Below, piece after piece: positions 32,670 through 46,567 of a DNA stretch of 51,375 bases. Source of the stretch: Selaginella moellendorffii (Eukaryota > Streptophyta > Lycopodiopsida > Selaginellales > Selaginellaceae); contig NW_003314309.1 of the NCBI RefSeq assembly GCF_000143415.4, positions 1,412,100-1,463,474 on the forward strand, read 5' to 3'. Position numbers and translations under genes: made by a program. The notes under the pieces were generated by a model. It ran no database searches. It was not told the origin of the DNA and saw only the letters and a program-made list of their open reading frames with translations. Each line of letters begins with the position of its first letter. The stretch's first letter is position 1.

Positions 32670-33385
32670 CTTCTTTTGCTTTTCTTTCTAGGCGCTCTCC
32701 TCCTCCATTGCAAGGAGCTCTTGTAACACACAAGCACACACACTTTTTTGATACATATATACATTCTTCTGATCACTTTGGTAAGCTCTCTTTGATTCTC
32801 TTCTTCTTTTCGTACATGGAGCTGTTAAAGGTCGCCTCAGTTTATTCTTTGCTGGCTTCACAAATTGATTCACTTTTTCTTTTGTTTCTAGGATATATGG
32901 TATATGGCTGCTAAATCTAATCTTACAGCTGTGGTAAGTTCCTAGATTATTTTTTTCTGTTTGCTTATTGTTTGCAAATGCGACCTTGGCTTCACTTCGG
33001 AGCGATGGCAGACAACTTACTGATGTTGATGAAATTCTCGCTGAACAAGATTGTGTGTGTTAGTGTGTTTCCACTCTGATATTCGCTTCCATCCACCAAG
33101 AAGACCGCTTAGAGCGCAGATTCGAGTAACTTTATAGACTGTGGCAAAAGCTCTGTAAGCTGCCAGTAGTAACGAAACCTATTACCATTACTTCTAACTC
33201 ATCCTGGGATTATTCTATCTTAGAAAATAAAAGCAAGAAAAGTAGCATGATGAGCTACTTTATAAGGTTTTCCCATTAGATATCTATGCTAGGAAGGTTT
33301 GCTTCAGCAAACCAAAAGTATTTGGTAAGCATTAGCTGTCAAAACTATTGGAAGGCTTTGTTTTATCCTCTACAGCCTCCACTGA
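32670..33385. other. Spacer between NF-YB and WRKY
   Basis: The two genes converge here. The interval contains the 3' untranslated regions and AT-rich sequence, with splice-like signals near 32780-32930 that could belong to an intron in the NF-YB 3' leader. I see no coding gene. Confidence 0.5.
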
Positions 33386-33391
33386 CTGATT

Positions 33392-35779
<2,388 letters not shown>

Positions 35780-36040
35780 CTCTGGCCTGGTACCATTAAC
35801 TACACCGTGTTGCCTGGATCAGCTTTGAGAGAGAAAGAGAGATAGAAAAAGAGAAAAGAGGGGAAGTTTGGGAAACTTAATACAAGCAAGTTATCAAAGA
35901 AGAAAGTCGAAAAGAGTGTGCCATGTACGTAGAAACCAGCAAAGAAAAGAAGATGGATACGACACGTTCCAAAGCGTGATCTTTTGTCTTTCAAAGCTTC
36001 AGTGGAAGAGAGCTTTGCGATTCGGTTGCCCTCAATTCCA

Positions 36041-37694
36041 TTGACTCTTCTGACACTGAGCGACAAATAACTATCCTTTCAAAGACTTCTCCGTCCAGGA
36101 GATGGATTGCAGCGAGATACAACGACTTGAAGAAATTTTTGAAAGAGGAAGAGAAAGAACACACACAATAGGGGGAGGATCCTAGAAGCAAGAAAAACAT
36201 TCAACCCTTATAAACCCTCGAATTCAAGGGACTTTGTGGGGAAAGTTTTGCTTTTATTACCTGTTGGCTACGTCGCTGGCACTAAACCATCGTTTGCGGG
36301 TCCACGGCGTTCTAAACTCTGACTTGTTCGAGGACTTGCATCTGGGTGCTTCCACTGGATACGGCTACTTGTGTGCATGGGAGCGTCTGGACCGTGGGAT
36401 CCCGCAACGTGGGCCCGCACGGACGGCCACGATTGTGGGCCACGAGGACTTGCGACTTGGGGACGCTTTTATATTCTTCCCAAGCTTGACCGGTTTTCAA
36501 CAACAATAAAAGAAAAATTTCTCGTAGTTTTGTGTAGATTAGGATAGTTTGAAATCTTGGTGGTGTTGTCTAAGAAGGGTTGACCGGGATATATGCTCTC
36601 TAGCTCGCTTGATCGAATGACCATACGTGCTCGTGAAGAGCCCATTGTTTATCTGTCCTAGCAGAGTCAACGATGATCAATGCGAGTGACATCATCATAT
36701 TAAAATACGGAAACCACGCATTACAAGCTAAACAAGTAGAGTTTTGGGTGGTGTATACAGCTATACTTACACGCAAAAGTCTCAAGCCCTGTGTATATTT
36801 TATCGCCCTGATCACTCCCAAGTCAAAGAAAAACTCTAGTCTCAACTGGTGTCATTAAATCATCCATGGCCACTAAACTTCCACGCGAAGGTACGAATCT
36901 TTGATCGTGGAGGACGGATCCATGGTATACGCGAGAAATGAAAATGCCCGTCCAAGGTACAGCATTTGAGGAGAAGAGTAAGAGCTTGCATTAAATCTAA
37001 TGTGTGGCATTTGCCTCACAATTGCGTCACGTAGAAGTTGACCTTGTTGAAACCATGTACAAGTAACACTATACTAATCCAAACTGTTCGTCGCGACAAC
37101 ATCAGCACATCCCCATATCCACATCGAGCATTGGATCATCGCACAGCACCCATTGGCAAATGCGAATTTTAAGATAGATCCAAGCGTAGGCATTGACCTC
37201 ACCAAGAACAAAGCATTTGTGCTTCCAAGAGTTCTTAGCATAATACAGGCATATTCTCAGGTCGTTGACCGGTCAGAGACGCCGTTGACTAAATGTTATA
37301 GCTAATACTCCAACATTAAGCCATTTCAAACAGGACTTGGACTCTTTGATGCTTTGAACATGGCAATGGCAATGCTAAACATTAGCAAATTGAGCTCATA
37401 AATGATACGATCATACTCACACGACACGACCACGTTTGGGCGATCGGATAAAATGCTTCTCAGCATTGACACTATCAATTGTCAACTTGGGTTTAATCCC
37501 GCATGATCTCCTTTGGAAGCTTTCAATTGTCAACTAAGTAAGCTGTCATACCGACGGAGACAAGCCAAGAACTTGCGCCTTGATCCCGCGTTTGTGGCTG
37601 ATTTGGATTTTGACAATATCATCCCCAGCAAGCAGCTATTTGAGCATGTCCGGCCGCCGGATTTGCGTGTGGTGATCATGGACTAGCAAGTCAA
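36041..37694. promoter_or_regulatory. W-box cluster upstream of the WRKY gene
   Basis: TTGAC(C/T) or its complement occurs at 36041, 36486, 36580, 36665, 36821, 37038, 37193, 37265, 37285 and 37689. That is about ten in 1.65 kb, where roughly 1.6 are expected by chance. W-boxes are the known WRKY binding site, so auto- or cross-regulation of the adjacent WRKY gene is a reasonable inference. Confidence 0.55.
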
Positions 37695-37790
37695 TCATTC
37701 GGATATAAACTAAGCACATCGTGTTAGATTAGATCATTGATTCTACAAGTGACAATGGTTTTCTCGTCCTTTTTTTCTCTCTTATACTTT
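36230..37790. other. Intergenic region upstream of WRKY
   Basis: No gene recognised. Short frames only. It contains most of the W-box cluster. On the far side lies the 3' end of the purple acid phosphatase gene. Confidence 0.55.
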
Positions 37791-38132
37791 TTTAGTTTCG
37801 ATGCATCTTTTCAAAGTCTCCTGGGCCTGGGAACGAAAAACAAATATTAAACTTCAAAGAAAAAACTACCAAAAGAAAGCATTGAAATGGACTTTCTTGG
37901 CTGCGCATTGCTCAAATTTGTCTGGCTCCAGCTGCTGGCTTGGAGGTTGTAAGCTGTGCTGTGGCACCAAAACATTAGTACATTACTTCTCCTGTCACTG
38001 GAACCTTTGTCGGGGCGAGAGGCCGAGATCCATTTAAAGCAAGTCTCTTGGCACAATTTCTTTATCATTCTTATCACGTTTGTAGCATGGAAAGAAAAAT
38101 TGTACCTTGTGAGTATAATTTTCTCCTCAGCG

Positions 38133-40497
38133 TCACCGCCCCAGCGCCACCTCTGGGCAGTTTCGGAGAGTATCACAGCCCAGCACGTCCATGTACTCGC
38201 GTTTGATCCAAAACTTGTCGTAGACATCGCCGCTGCTGCTCTTTTTGTACTCGAACAGGAGAGTCGAGTGATCGAACGCGGTCAGCTTGCCGAAACCGTA
38301 GTCTCTGTCGCGGACTAGGCTCCATGTCGTGTTGATCGGCGTGAAGTCTGCCAAGTGAGCGCCGGCACCGCCGACTACCAGGTGAATTGTCGCGTTGAAC
38401 TTCCCGGAGTAGTTCTCGGTTTCCTTCCCCACGCATTGGTTCTGTAGGAAATGATGTGACGGGGTGAGACCTTACACTGCTCGGGAGTACCTGATAGACG
38501 GTGCAAGTTCGTTCGTAATGGTGGAGGTGACCATAGAATGCGAGGTCCACTTTGTACTTCTGCCAGAGCTTTTGGAATGTGTCTCTGGCCATGGCCTCTG
38601 CGAAGGTGCCTTGTGTGGCGTAGAACCACCCCGACGAGTAGCCAAGAACACGGTGTGCGATGAAGATGAGCCATGGTTGCTTTTGCCTGTCCACGCTTGA
38701 CAAGCACTCCTCTATGAATTTATACTGCTCGCTGCCTTCCTGCCAGTCATTCTCGGAGTCGGCAACACAAAAACGAAACATTCCGTAGTCAGCTGAATAC
38801 CTGCAGACGCAATCCAGAGTAAAACAGAAAGTACAAATGGAAAAAACAAACACTTGCCAAAATTTGGCTCTATTTTTCGCTGGCATGTTGAACACTGTTT
38901 GAGCTGGAACACCACATTCACCACCGGAATCTGTAACGTTGTAAAACGAGCCGGAGAGAGGCCAATCCCTTTCATGGTTTCCACTGCATGGAGTTAAACG
39001 TCAGTGGAGTGGGACAAGAGCAATCAAACCAATGCCAGAAACCTGGCAATCATGTATGGCACTCGTGAAGAAATTCTCTCAATCTGCTCCGTGAACTGAT
39101 CCCACTGGGAAAGGTATCCATCGGAGTAAGTGATGTCACCGATATGGAAAACCATATCGATGTTGTCAAGATCCTCGTTCAGGCGATCCGTCGTGTTCAG
39201 CGCACCAGGTTGATAGTCACTGTACTCGTTCGACAAGTCCCGTTCACCCTGCCAGTAAGGAAACTCAGTATTTTGTTTTTGGTCCACGAAAATACGCACC
39301 TTTCCCATGTCACCAAATATGACAACTCGTTGCAAGGAATCTTGTCCTGGAGCTGGAGATGACATGAAATGATTCTCAGGACCGTAAACGGTGTCCCCGC
39401 TCTTCAACTTGTGAGCAATCTTATAAAAGTACCTGAGAGAAAGCAAGAAAGAAAAGGAGAAACTTAGGGGAGAGAAACTCTAAAAAAGAAAGTGTATACG
39501 TTGTGCTAGGCCAGAGATTCTTGAGGTAGCTTGTATGGATGTAGCCAGGATCACGCCAGCCGACTGTATTTGCTGGTGCACCTGGCCGAATACCACTAAG
39601 CAAATCGCAAACGCAAGAAAATTCCATACCGCACATATCCTTTTGAGTGAAGGTGAGGGTGGAGGCTGGAGCACGAAAAGCGTATTTCTCATCTTCTGGA
39701 CCCCAAAGAACAAAAGGCTTTGCTTCAGAAATAGAATATCCACTCGTCCAAGTAACAGTCATCTGATGTCAGACCTTTAGAAAGTGATGTCACACAAACT
39801 ATTGGATTACCTCATTCCAATCCTTGCCTAGAGCCAGTCTCGGGGAAACTGGAGCTTTGGGGTTCTTGAAGGCGACAGGTTGTGAAACAGCCACGAGAAC
39901 TGGCTGCATGCAAAAAAATGCAACAGTTGGATCATTAAAGAATAACAGGTTTACCTTGTCAAGGTAGCCGCTGAACAATCCGAAAGCAAAATCTTGACGC
40001 TGGTTTATGAGTCGAAACGTAAGTTCCCCCCGTCCACTCATGGCGTATTGAGAGTCCGACATGTTGGCAAACTGATACTGTCAAAGAAAAAAACACAGCG
40101 ATAAACGACAGAACAAAAAACTGCTGCTCACCTTGATTGGCGCATTGCACAACCTCGGTTCTTCACCCAGCTGATCACTCAAGCACAGTTTGGAGCTGAA
40201 ATTGGACGGTGAAAATACACCAATCCAGTCAGAGCTCGAGGCTCCAATTGGCATTTGAAAGATAACTCTCACATTGTCTACGTTTACGCCCTGGAAGAAC
40301 AAACATATCAAACTTTGCACAAGCAAGAAGCGAGAAAAAGGTACCTTGAGACCAAGCACTTGTGGAGAAGCGGTGATACTGGCCGAAGATTGAAGCCGAA
40401 CAGCAGACCTGTGAATCGAAATCCTGGACAGAGGCTGATGTTCGTCATTTGCCGCGACCAGAGCGCCAAAGACCAATAGTACCCAAAAAGCAGCCAT
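38133..40497 (-). CDS. Large plant purple acid phosphatase (PAP1/PAP27-like), multi-exon
   Basis: A metallophosphatase of the high-molecular-weight plant PAP group, about 620 aa in at least ten exons. It starts MAAFWVLLVFGALVAANDEH, a secretory signal. The fibronectin-like N-domain includes MTVTWTSGYSISEAKPFVLW. Metal-ligand blocks are visible in order: VVIFGDMGK, HIGDITYSDGYLSQWDQFTE, SGNHERDWP (split by an intron), LIFIAHRVLGYSS and FYGHLHHYERTC. The run GSFYNVTDSGGECGVPAQT and YGMFRFCVADSENDW places it with Arabidopsis PAP1/PAP27, some of which are annotated as inactive because of substitutions. Here the five blocks keep the Asp, Tyr, Asn and His positions I can check, so activity is possible. 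It ends at GCDTLRNCPEVALGR. Confidence 0.92.
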
Positions 40498-40656
40498 TCT
40501 TTGTCAATAGCTCGGAGCCAGTGCTCCTATAGCAAGCCCGTATCTAGAAAAGAAAAAGGAATTCAAAAGGTTACTGCCTGACTTTCTGCCTTCTCCAGAC
40601 AAAGTCAAACCCAAAAAAAACAAGAAAAAAAAAGAGTAAAACACGAACCTGTGCTT

Positions 40657-42549
40657 CTAGTCGACTTGGAAGCAGTTGTTCGCCAAAAGAACATACGATG
40701 CACCGCTTCTAGGCTCCAAATCCAGTGCCTTCCTCGCAGCTCCGCCTTTCAAACCTTTCTTCTCACTTGTTTGCACCGACCCAAGCAAGCAAGCCCACTC
40801 TCGTCCATCAGGAACATAAGGCATGTTTCTGACGAGATCTTCCGCATAGCCAACGTACCCCGCACGGCCAAGCAAGTTGACCATGCAACCGTACTGCTGC
40901 TTCGTGGGATCCAGCCCGTGATCCAGCTTCATGCCCCGGAAAAAATCCCTCGCCACCTCCGCATCACCTACGTGACTGCACCCAAGAACCACGCTCGTAA
41001 ACGTGATCTCGTCCGGCTCCACAGCTTCCAGTAACATCGCCTCTAGAACCTCCAGCGCTTCATCAAAATGCCCGCTGCTCGCAAATCCCGAAAGCATGCA
41101 GTTCCAAGACACCAGATTCTTCTCCGGCATCGTCTCGAAGACCCCCAACGCTCGCTCGAAACATCCTTTGTGAGCGTACGTAGAGAGCATGACGTTCCAC
41201 GAGAAGCTATTCCACTCGGGCATCTGATAGAAGAGCTCCTCCACGCGCGAAGGATGCCCGTGGTGGGCATGCGCTATGAGAATGATGTTCCAGGCCACTG
41301 TGTCCACGTACGGCATCAAGGAGAACAAGCGCATGGCTTCGTCGACGTGGCCACCACTTCCGTACGCGTAGAGTATCTCCGTTAGAGTGATCCGGTCGTG
41401 CTGGGGCATTCCCTGGAACAAGCAATTGGCGAGCTCCAAATGCCCATTATGGGCATATGCGCTAAGCATTGTGTTCCACGATACCTGGTCTCTCTCTGGC
41501 ATGCGATCGAAGAGCTTCTTGGCGGATGATACGTCGCCGATTCTACCAAACGACGTGATCGTAGTGGCCCAAGTGACGAGATCGCACTCCGGCATGCTCT
41601 CGAAGATCGCGATCGAGTCTTGGAATCTGGAGTGGAGCGCGTAGGCGGCGAGGAGAGCAGCGGAGGAGACGAGATCTTTCTCCGGCATTCGCTCGAAGAA
41701 TCCCTGCGCGAGATCCAGGCGGTCGCTCAGCGCGTACGCGTCGATCATGGCGGCCCGGGCGATGGAGTCGTGGAGCGGCATCGAGGAGAAGATAGCTTCC
41801 GCTTCGTCGAGGCGGTGATTTCCCTGGGAGAGGGCCGAGAGGAGCGCCGTCCAGGACGCCAAATCCCACTCCGGCATGGCGTCGAAGATCATCTTTGATT
41901 CTTGGAGATTTCCAGCGGCCGAGAACGCGGCCAGCATCGCATTCCACGCGATGAGGTCTCTCATCGGCATATCCTGGAAGAGAGCCATCGATTCTTGGAA
42001 CTCCCCGACCTGCGAGCACGCGCACAGCATGCTCGTCCACGAGACGAGCGTCCGCGACGGCATCCTCCGGAAGAAATCCATGGATTCTTGAATCTCCCCG
42101 GCCTGGGAATACGCCGAGACCATCACATTCCATGCGATCTGGTCGTGCACCGGCATCGTATCGAAAGCCTTTCTCGCTCGATCGAGGCGGCCGCGCTTGG
42201 CATACGCAGCGAGCATGATCGTGCTCGCGATCATATCCCAATGCGGCATGGAATCGAGCAGATCCTGCGCTTCCTGGAGATGCCCGGCATTGGCATAGGC
42301 CGCGATGATGAAATTCCAGGAGAATCGGTCCTTGGCGGTCGTGTCGGTGAAGATCTGCCGAGCCAGGCGGAGATTACCACACTGCGCGTGCATCTGGACG
42401 AGGAGATTGCGCATGAGCGTGCTGGATCCATGGCGCGGATCGGAGAGGACGGCAGCGTGCGCGATCTTGGCGTCGGCGAGCGTCTTGGAAGACCTAATAA
42501 TCTCGATGGCGTCACTGGCGTTCTCTAGAACGCTTGCTCTAGGGCTCAT
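40657..42549 (-). CDS. PPR protein (PLS type, no DYW domain)
   Basis: Intronless, 630 aa. It starts MSPRASVLENASDAIEIIRS and has about 15 PPR motifs, many strikingly regular (DLIAWNAMLAAFSAAGNLQE, DQVSWNTMLSAYAHNGHLE, NLVSWNCMLSGFASSGHFD). The C-terminal WACLLGSVQTSEKKGLKGGA leads to SGASYVLLANNCFQVD, and E+/DYW domains are absent. The Met-x-x-D/W pattern (each repeat beginning SMPHWD, TMPVHD and similar) is typical of lycophyte PLS expansions. It is divergent from the HD-domain gene, with only 31 bp between the two start codons. Confidence 0.9.
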   Translation of the reverse strand: MSPRASVLENASDAIEIIRSSKTLADAKIAHAAVLSDPRHGSSTLMRNLLVQMHAQCGNLRLARQIFTDTTAKDRFSWNFIIAAYANAGHLQEAQDLLDSMPHWDMIASTIMLAAYAKRGRLDRARKAFDTMPVHDQIAWNVMVSAYSQAGEIQESMDFFRRMPSRTLVSWTSMLCACSQVGEFQESMALFQDMPMRDLIAWNAMLAAFSAAGNLQESKMIFDAMPEWDLASWTALLSALSQGNHRLDEAEAIFSSMPLHDSIARAAMIDAYALSDRLDLAQGFFERMPEKDLVSSAALLAAYALHSRFQDSIAIFESMPECDLVTWATTITSFGRIGDVSSAKKLFDRMPERDQVSWNTMLSAYAHNGHLELANCLFQGMPQHDRITLTEILYAYGSGGHVDEAMRLFSLMPYVDTVAWNIILIAHAHHGHPSRVEELFYQMPEWNSFSWNVMLSTYAHKGCFERALGVFETMPEKNLVSWNCMLSGFASSGHFDEALEVLEAMLLEAVEPDEITFTSVVLGCSHVGDAEVARDFFRGMKLDHGLDPTKQQYGCMVNLLGRAGYVGYAEDLVRNMPYVPDGREWACLLGSVQTSEKKGLKGGAARKALDLEPRSGASYVLLANNCFQVD

Positions 42550-42580
42550 CCGGAAGAAAGCTCTCTACTACCCTAGAGCT

Positions 42581-43575
42581 ATGGCGCATTCTTCTGCCGA
42601 GCGATTTGTGTGCGAGATCATGTCCAAGAACGACGCGTCTCACGATTCCTCGCACGTAATCCGGGTGCGCAATCTGGCGCTGGAGCTCGCGAAGGAGGAG
42701 GGATTGACGAGCGATTCTTCTTTGAGCGTTGTGAGTAGGAATTTGAGCTTCTTCTTTGTTCGATTACTATGCTCGATCGCATTGCTGTGACACAGATCGA
42801 ATTGGCGGCGCTTCTTCACGATGTCGGTAAGAAATACTTCCTCCTTTCATCGGATCGTTTCTCTTTGTTCTTCCAGACGATCACAAGTATGTCGAGAGGT
42901 ACAGTATCATCTATGCGAGAATTCCAAAATTCACCGCTGCTGGTCTCTAGCTCCGAGCAAAACCGTGCCAAGGAATTCCTGGACGACGAAGGTATTGACA
43001 ACGATACGAAGCACAGGGTCCTCTCGATCATAAAATCCATGGGTTGGTTCTTCTCACTGCGAGTTTCATATACTCATAGAAGAATAGCAGGTTTTAAGGA
43101 ACAACTTGCAAATGGAGCAGTGGATCAAAGCCCGGAGCTTGCTGTCGTCCAAGACGCTGATCGACTGGATGCAATTGGAGCAATCGGTAAGAACTTTTCG
43201 CGGAAGAAAAAGAGAATGACTGATCTTCATTGTTGGCCTGTCTAGGAATTGCTCGATGCTTCACGTATGGTGGCAGCAGGAATCACATACTTCACGATGC
43301 ATCGATCCTACCAGTTTTGGACGGGATGACTAAGGAGGAGTATACCAGGAAAGACCGCCGGCACACGATGATCAACCATTTCTACGAGAAACTATTGAAG
43401 CTCAAGGATCTCATGAAGACTGAGGTAGAGACTTCTCTGGCGTGAATGCCACTCACTGACGAAGGCTTTCTCTTATTGTATCAAACAGGCTGGTCGCAAG
43501 CGGGCAGAAAAGCGGCACGAGTTTATGGAGGCATACCTGGCCGAGTTTCTCCAGGAATGGGAAGGCTTTGCGTAG
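42581..43575 (+). CDS. HD-domain metal-dependent phosphohydrolase (YpgQ/YedJ-like), multi-exon
   Basis: It starts MAHSSAERFVCEIMSKNDAS. HD-superfamily ligands are seen as H in DSSHVIRVRNLA, HD in ELAALLHDVD and D in VVQDADRLDAIGAIG, with later exons TRKDRRHTMINHFYEKLLKL, KDLMKTE and RAEKRHEFMEAYLAEFLQEW. This is the uncharacterised HD hydrolase family found in bacteria (YpgQ/YedJ) and plants. The likely activity is nucleotide or other phosphoester hydrolysis, with the substrate unknown. At least six exons with small introns (e.g. SLSV|IELAA; DV|DDHKYVE). It ends EWEGFA at 43575, 87 bp from the convergent DRC1 stop. About 210 aa. Confidence 0.87.
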
Positions 43576-43661
43576 TTTCGAAACGATCTCCGCTATCGGC
43601 CGGCGACCATTGTTGTAGGTACGTGAAGCTCCTCGTGTGCCTGAGATAATGCGAGTCACAG

Positions 43662-46037
43662 TCACAAAAATTTTGGAAATGAGAAGACTATGCAAACCTT
43701 CGACGACAAGCAAAGCTTGAGCATTCTTTTCAGTTCTTCGTTCTGCCAACGGAGAGATTGGATCTCCCGAGCTACGACGACACTGCTCTTGATGAAACAG
43801 GGGATTAGTAGCTTGGTAGAAGTGTTTTATGACTGAGCTTACCGATCCTTGAGGACGTGATTATACTTGAGCATGGCGATGTCCAGAGCCGGCCATACGT
43901 GAACCACCTTGGGACTTATGACTTTGGCGAACTTTCTCCACTTTTCCTCCTCCTCGGTAGCTTTGATTTCTTTCTCTTTGGGCCTCTCAACCGGCGTTCT
44001 TCTTCCTCCAACTTGCAGCTTTGGGACGAGATCCTCGGCCTTGTTCTCGATCAGAAACTCCTGCAATCTCGGAATAACAGTCTCCTTCTGTATCATCCTC
44101 CCTGCCGCAGTCGTCACGAATTTCCTGAGCTTGTCCAGAGTTATTCCACTTGATATGCCCAGTGCCTGGAGGATCGCAATGCTCCTCACGAAGCTCTGGT
44201 CGTCCATCTCAAGGCCCGCGTCTAGCTTCTGGGCTTCCTCGTCCAGGATAAACGCGAGCTCGCTACACAGCATATCCAGCATTGGTTTATCGACTGCGAG
44301 AGTTATGCTCTCGGCGAGACCAGCCTCAGGGGTACTCGGCATGTTTGCACTGTCACTCTCAGCCTCCACCGGGCCTGGAGAAGCCAAGTCTATGAAGAGC
44401 TGAGGATCGGGAGGATGCCACTTCCACCCAAGGTGCTGCTCATGAATATATTGGTCAGCCTGTTTGCAAAAGAAAGTGAGTTACTCCCAAAAGCTGTGAT
44501 GAAACTGTGATGAATTTGAGTACCTGGAGAACTTTGCTGACGAGAACTGCCAGGCAGTGTTGATGCATCGCATAAAACTTGAGAAACTGGTACTCGTGCC
44601 CGGCCGTGAGCTCCTGTTCTTTGCTCTGCAAGTCTTGCAGCAGCTTGGTCACTCGAGCGTAATCGTCCGCAAGCTTCGCGTTCTGCCACTTAAACTTGCG
44701 CTCCAGCTCCGCGTGCTTGGTTTTCAAGTTGGTCTGGATGTCTCTCAGTTTCGTCAGCTTGCGTTTCTGCTGGCCTGCCGTCACGTAGTTGTCGTTCTCG
44801 CGCTCGATCAGAACGCGATAGTTGTAGTCGAGCTTCTCGGTGTTCATCTGATATGCTGCCTGCATCGACTCGAGGTGCTGCTCCAGAATCTGGACGTCCG
44901 TCTCGAGCTTCACTTTCAGAAGGTTGTAATCCTCCGAGTCCTGGAGTCGAGTTTCATCCAGCGCGGCCGAGTACTCGTCCCCCCGAGCGTACAAGCTCTC
45001 CTGAAACTGCGCTTCCATGGCTCGCATCTTTTTTATCAAGCCTTCTATCTCTGCCTTTTTGCTGCAAACGAAGCCAACGTTCTTTCACTTGGTCAGTAAA
45101 AGTCGAAAGCTCTTTTACCTTTGGATGAGCTCCCAACGCTGCACAAGAAATGCGCTCTCGATCTCGTGAAACTCCTTGATATAAGCTGCTGTGAGATTGA
45201 CAACCTGCTTTCCCATGGCAAGCACCAGCATATCGACGTCTTTGGTTTGTTGGATACACGCAAGGTTGTATTCTTCTGTCTTGAGCAATAGGACTTCTTT
45301 GATCTTCTCGGCAAGTTTATCTTTAGTTTCAAGTACTTGGTTGCAAGCCTGCACTAATCAGATAAACTCCAGAGAGGAAAAGGTTTGAAGTTGAAGATTT
45401 TACAGACCTTTCGTTGATTTTCCAGCTGCTCAGCGATTTGCTGAGGAACCTCGAGCGCACGTATGGCATCCCACCTTGCAGCTAATACTTGATTTTGCTG
45501 CTCACACGACATTTCAACCTCTTCTTGCGCTTGGCGAAGTTCCTACGATGTTGAACTACAGTTGAGTGGTTTTTCATCCATCTAATAAAAGAGCTAAAAA
45601 AATCTAACCTGCAATCTCTGACGATCGCATTCCTGATGATTGCACTGCTCATCATCCACTGATCCCCGGATGTGATTTAAGTCGTTCGCCAAGTTTTTCT
45701 GCAAGCTTGTGTACGCAGCTTCAAAGGTAAGAAAGATCAAAGCCAAGAAGCTACCTTCAAGAATGAGAGATTTTGCAAGCTCGATGAGAGTTGCATGAGA
45801 GCCGGGCCGGCTTCTTTCTCATCCGTATGTGTCTTGGGCCCTGGAAAACTTTTGCATTCCAAATAATGCTAAGAGATCAAGGAAATGCTCACGCTGTGTC
45901 GCTTGGCTCGACTGCAGGGCGAGCAGCCTATTTGCAATGCGCTGCCTCCGCGCTGAGATTCTAGCCTCGCGATTCGCTTGCGCGGCCTTCTGCTCGGCTG
46001 CCAAAGCGGCTACCGAATTCATCGCGGGGAGAGTCAT
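43662..46037 (-). CDS. DRC1: Dynein regulatory complex subunit 1 (DRC1/CCDC164), 8 or more exons
   Basis: A coiled-coil subunit of the nexin-dynein regulatory complex that crosslinks axonemal doublets and controls dynein in motile cilia. Diagnostic segments are EKLDYNYRVLIERENDN, GQQKRKLTKLRDIQTNLKTK, WQNAKLADDYARVTKLLQDL, the ADQYIHEQHLGWKWHPPDPQ exon (DRC1 HTHHLGLPW region), and a C-terminal REIQSLRWQNEELKRMLKLC with SSK, just as DRC1 ends. The start MTLPAMNSVAALAAEQKAAQ (46037) is preferred; the frame extends upstream only through non-ATG codons. Exon 1 (46037-45893) and exon 2 (45840-45755) join via a 52-nt intron. About 650 aa. Presumably used only in flagellated sperm. Confidence 0.88.
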
Positions 46038-46044
46038 CACCAAA

Positions 46045-46567
46045 GCCCTAACCCTAGAAATTTATTTTTTGAAAGTTGGCAATTTCCTTTATAGACATTT
46101 TAATATTAATTGAATTCAGCGATAATATAATAAATAGGTTTGAATAAAACACTAGAAATAATTTATTCCTTTGTAAATTTAAATTAAGCATTCATCTGAA
46201 AATTTATATTTATGAAGCAAACACCTTAAGTATTAAATCATTTGCCAAAAGTACTAAAGTCGAAGGTTCAACCTACATTGTCTAAGGACAATGGACAAAC
46301 ACTAAAGCCGTTAGAGTTGTTGACGAGAGTGTCCTTGAGAAGCTAAAACATTTCTCATTACACACAATTGTAGCGATTGCCTCAGCTCTTTATGAATTTC
46401 TTTTTTACTTCAAGTTGATCAAAGATTGCACTAGAAAGATAATGAAAAATGAGGGTTTTTAAGAATCACAGGCGAAATCAAGAATGTCGTTGATTTATAC
46501 AATTTTATACTTGTCAAAATGCGCTCAAATTTTGTACAGTCGCTGTAAAATGTTTTCCAGGACTAAA
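46045..46567. other. AT-rich spacer
   Basis: No gene seen. It contains the DRC1 promoter with a CCCTAACCCTAGAAA telo-box-like motif directly before the start codon (46046-46059). The rest is AT-rich. Confidence 0.5.
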
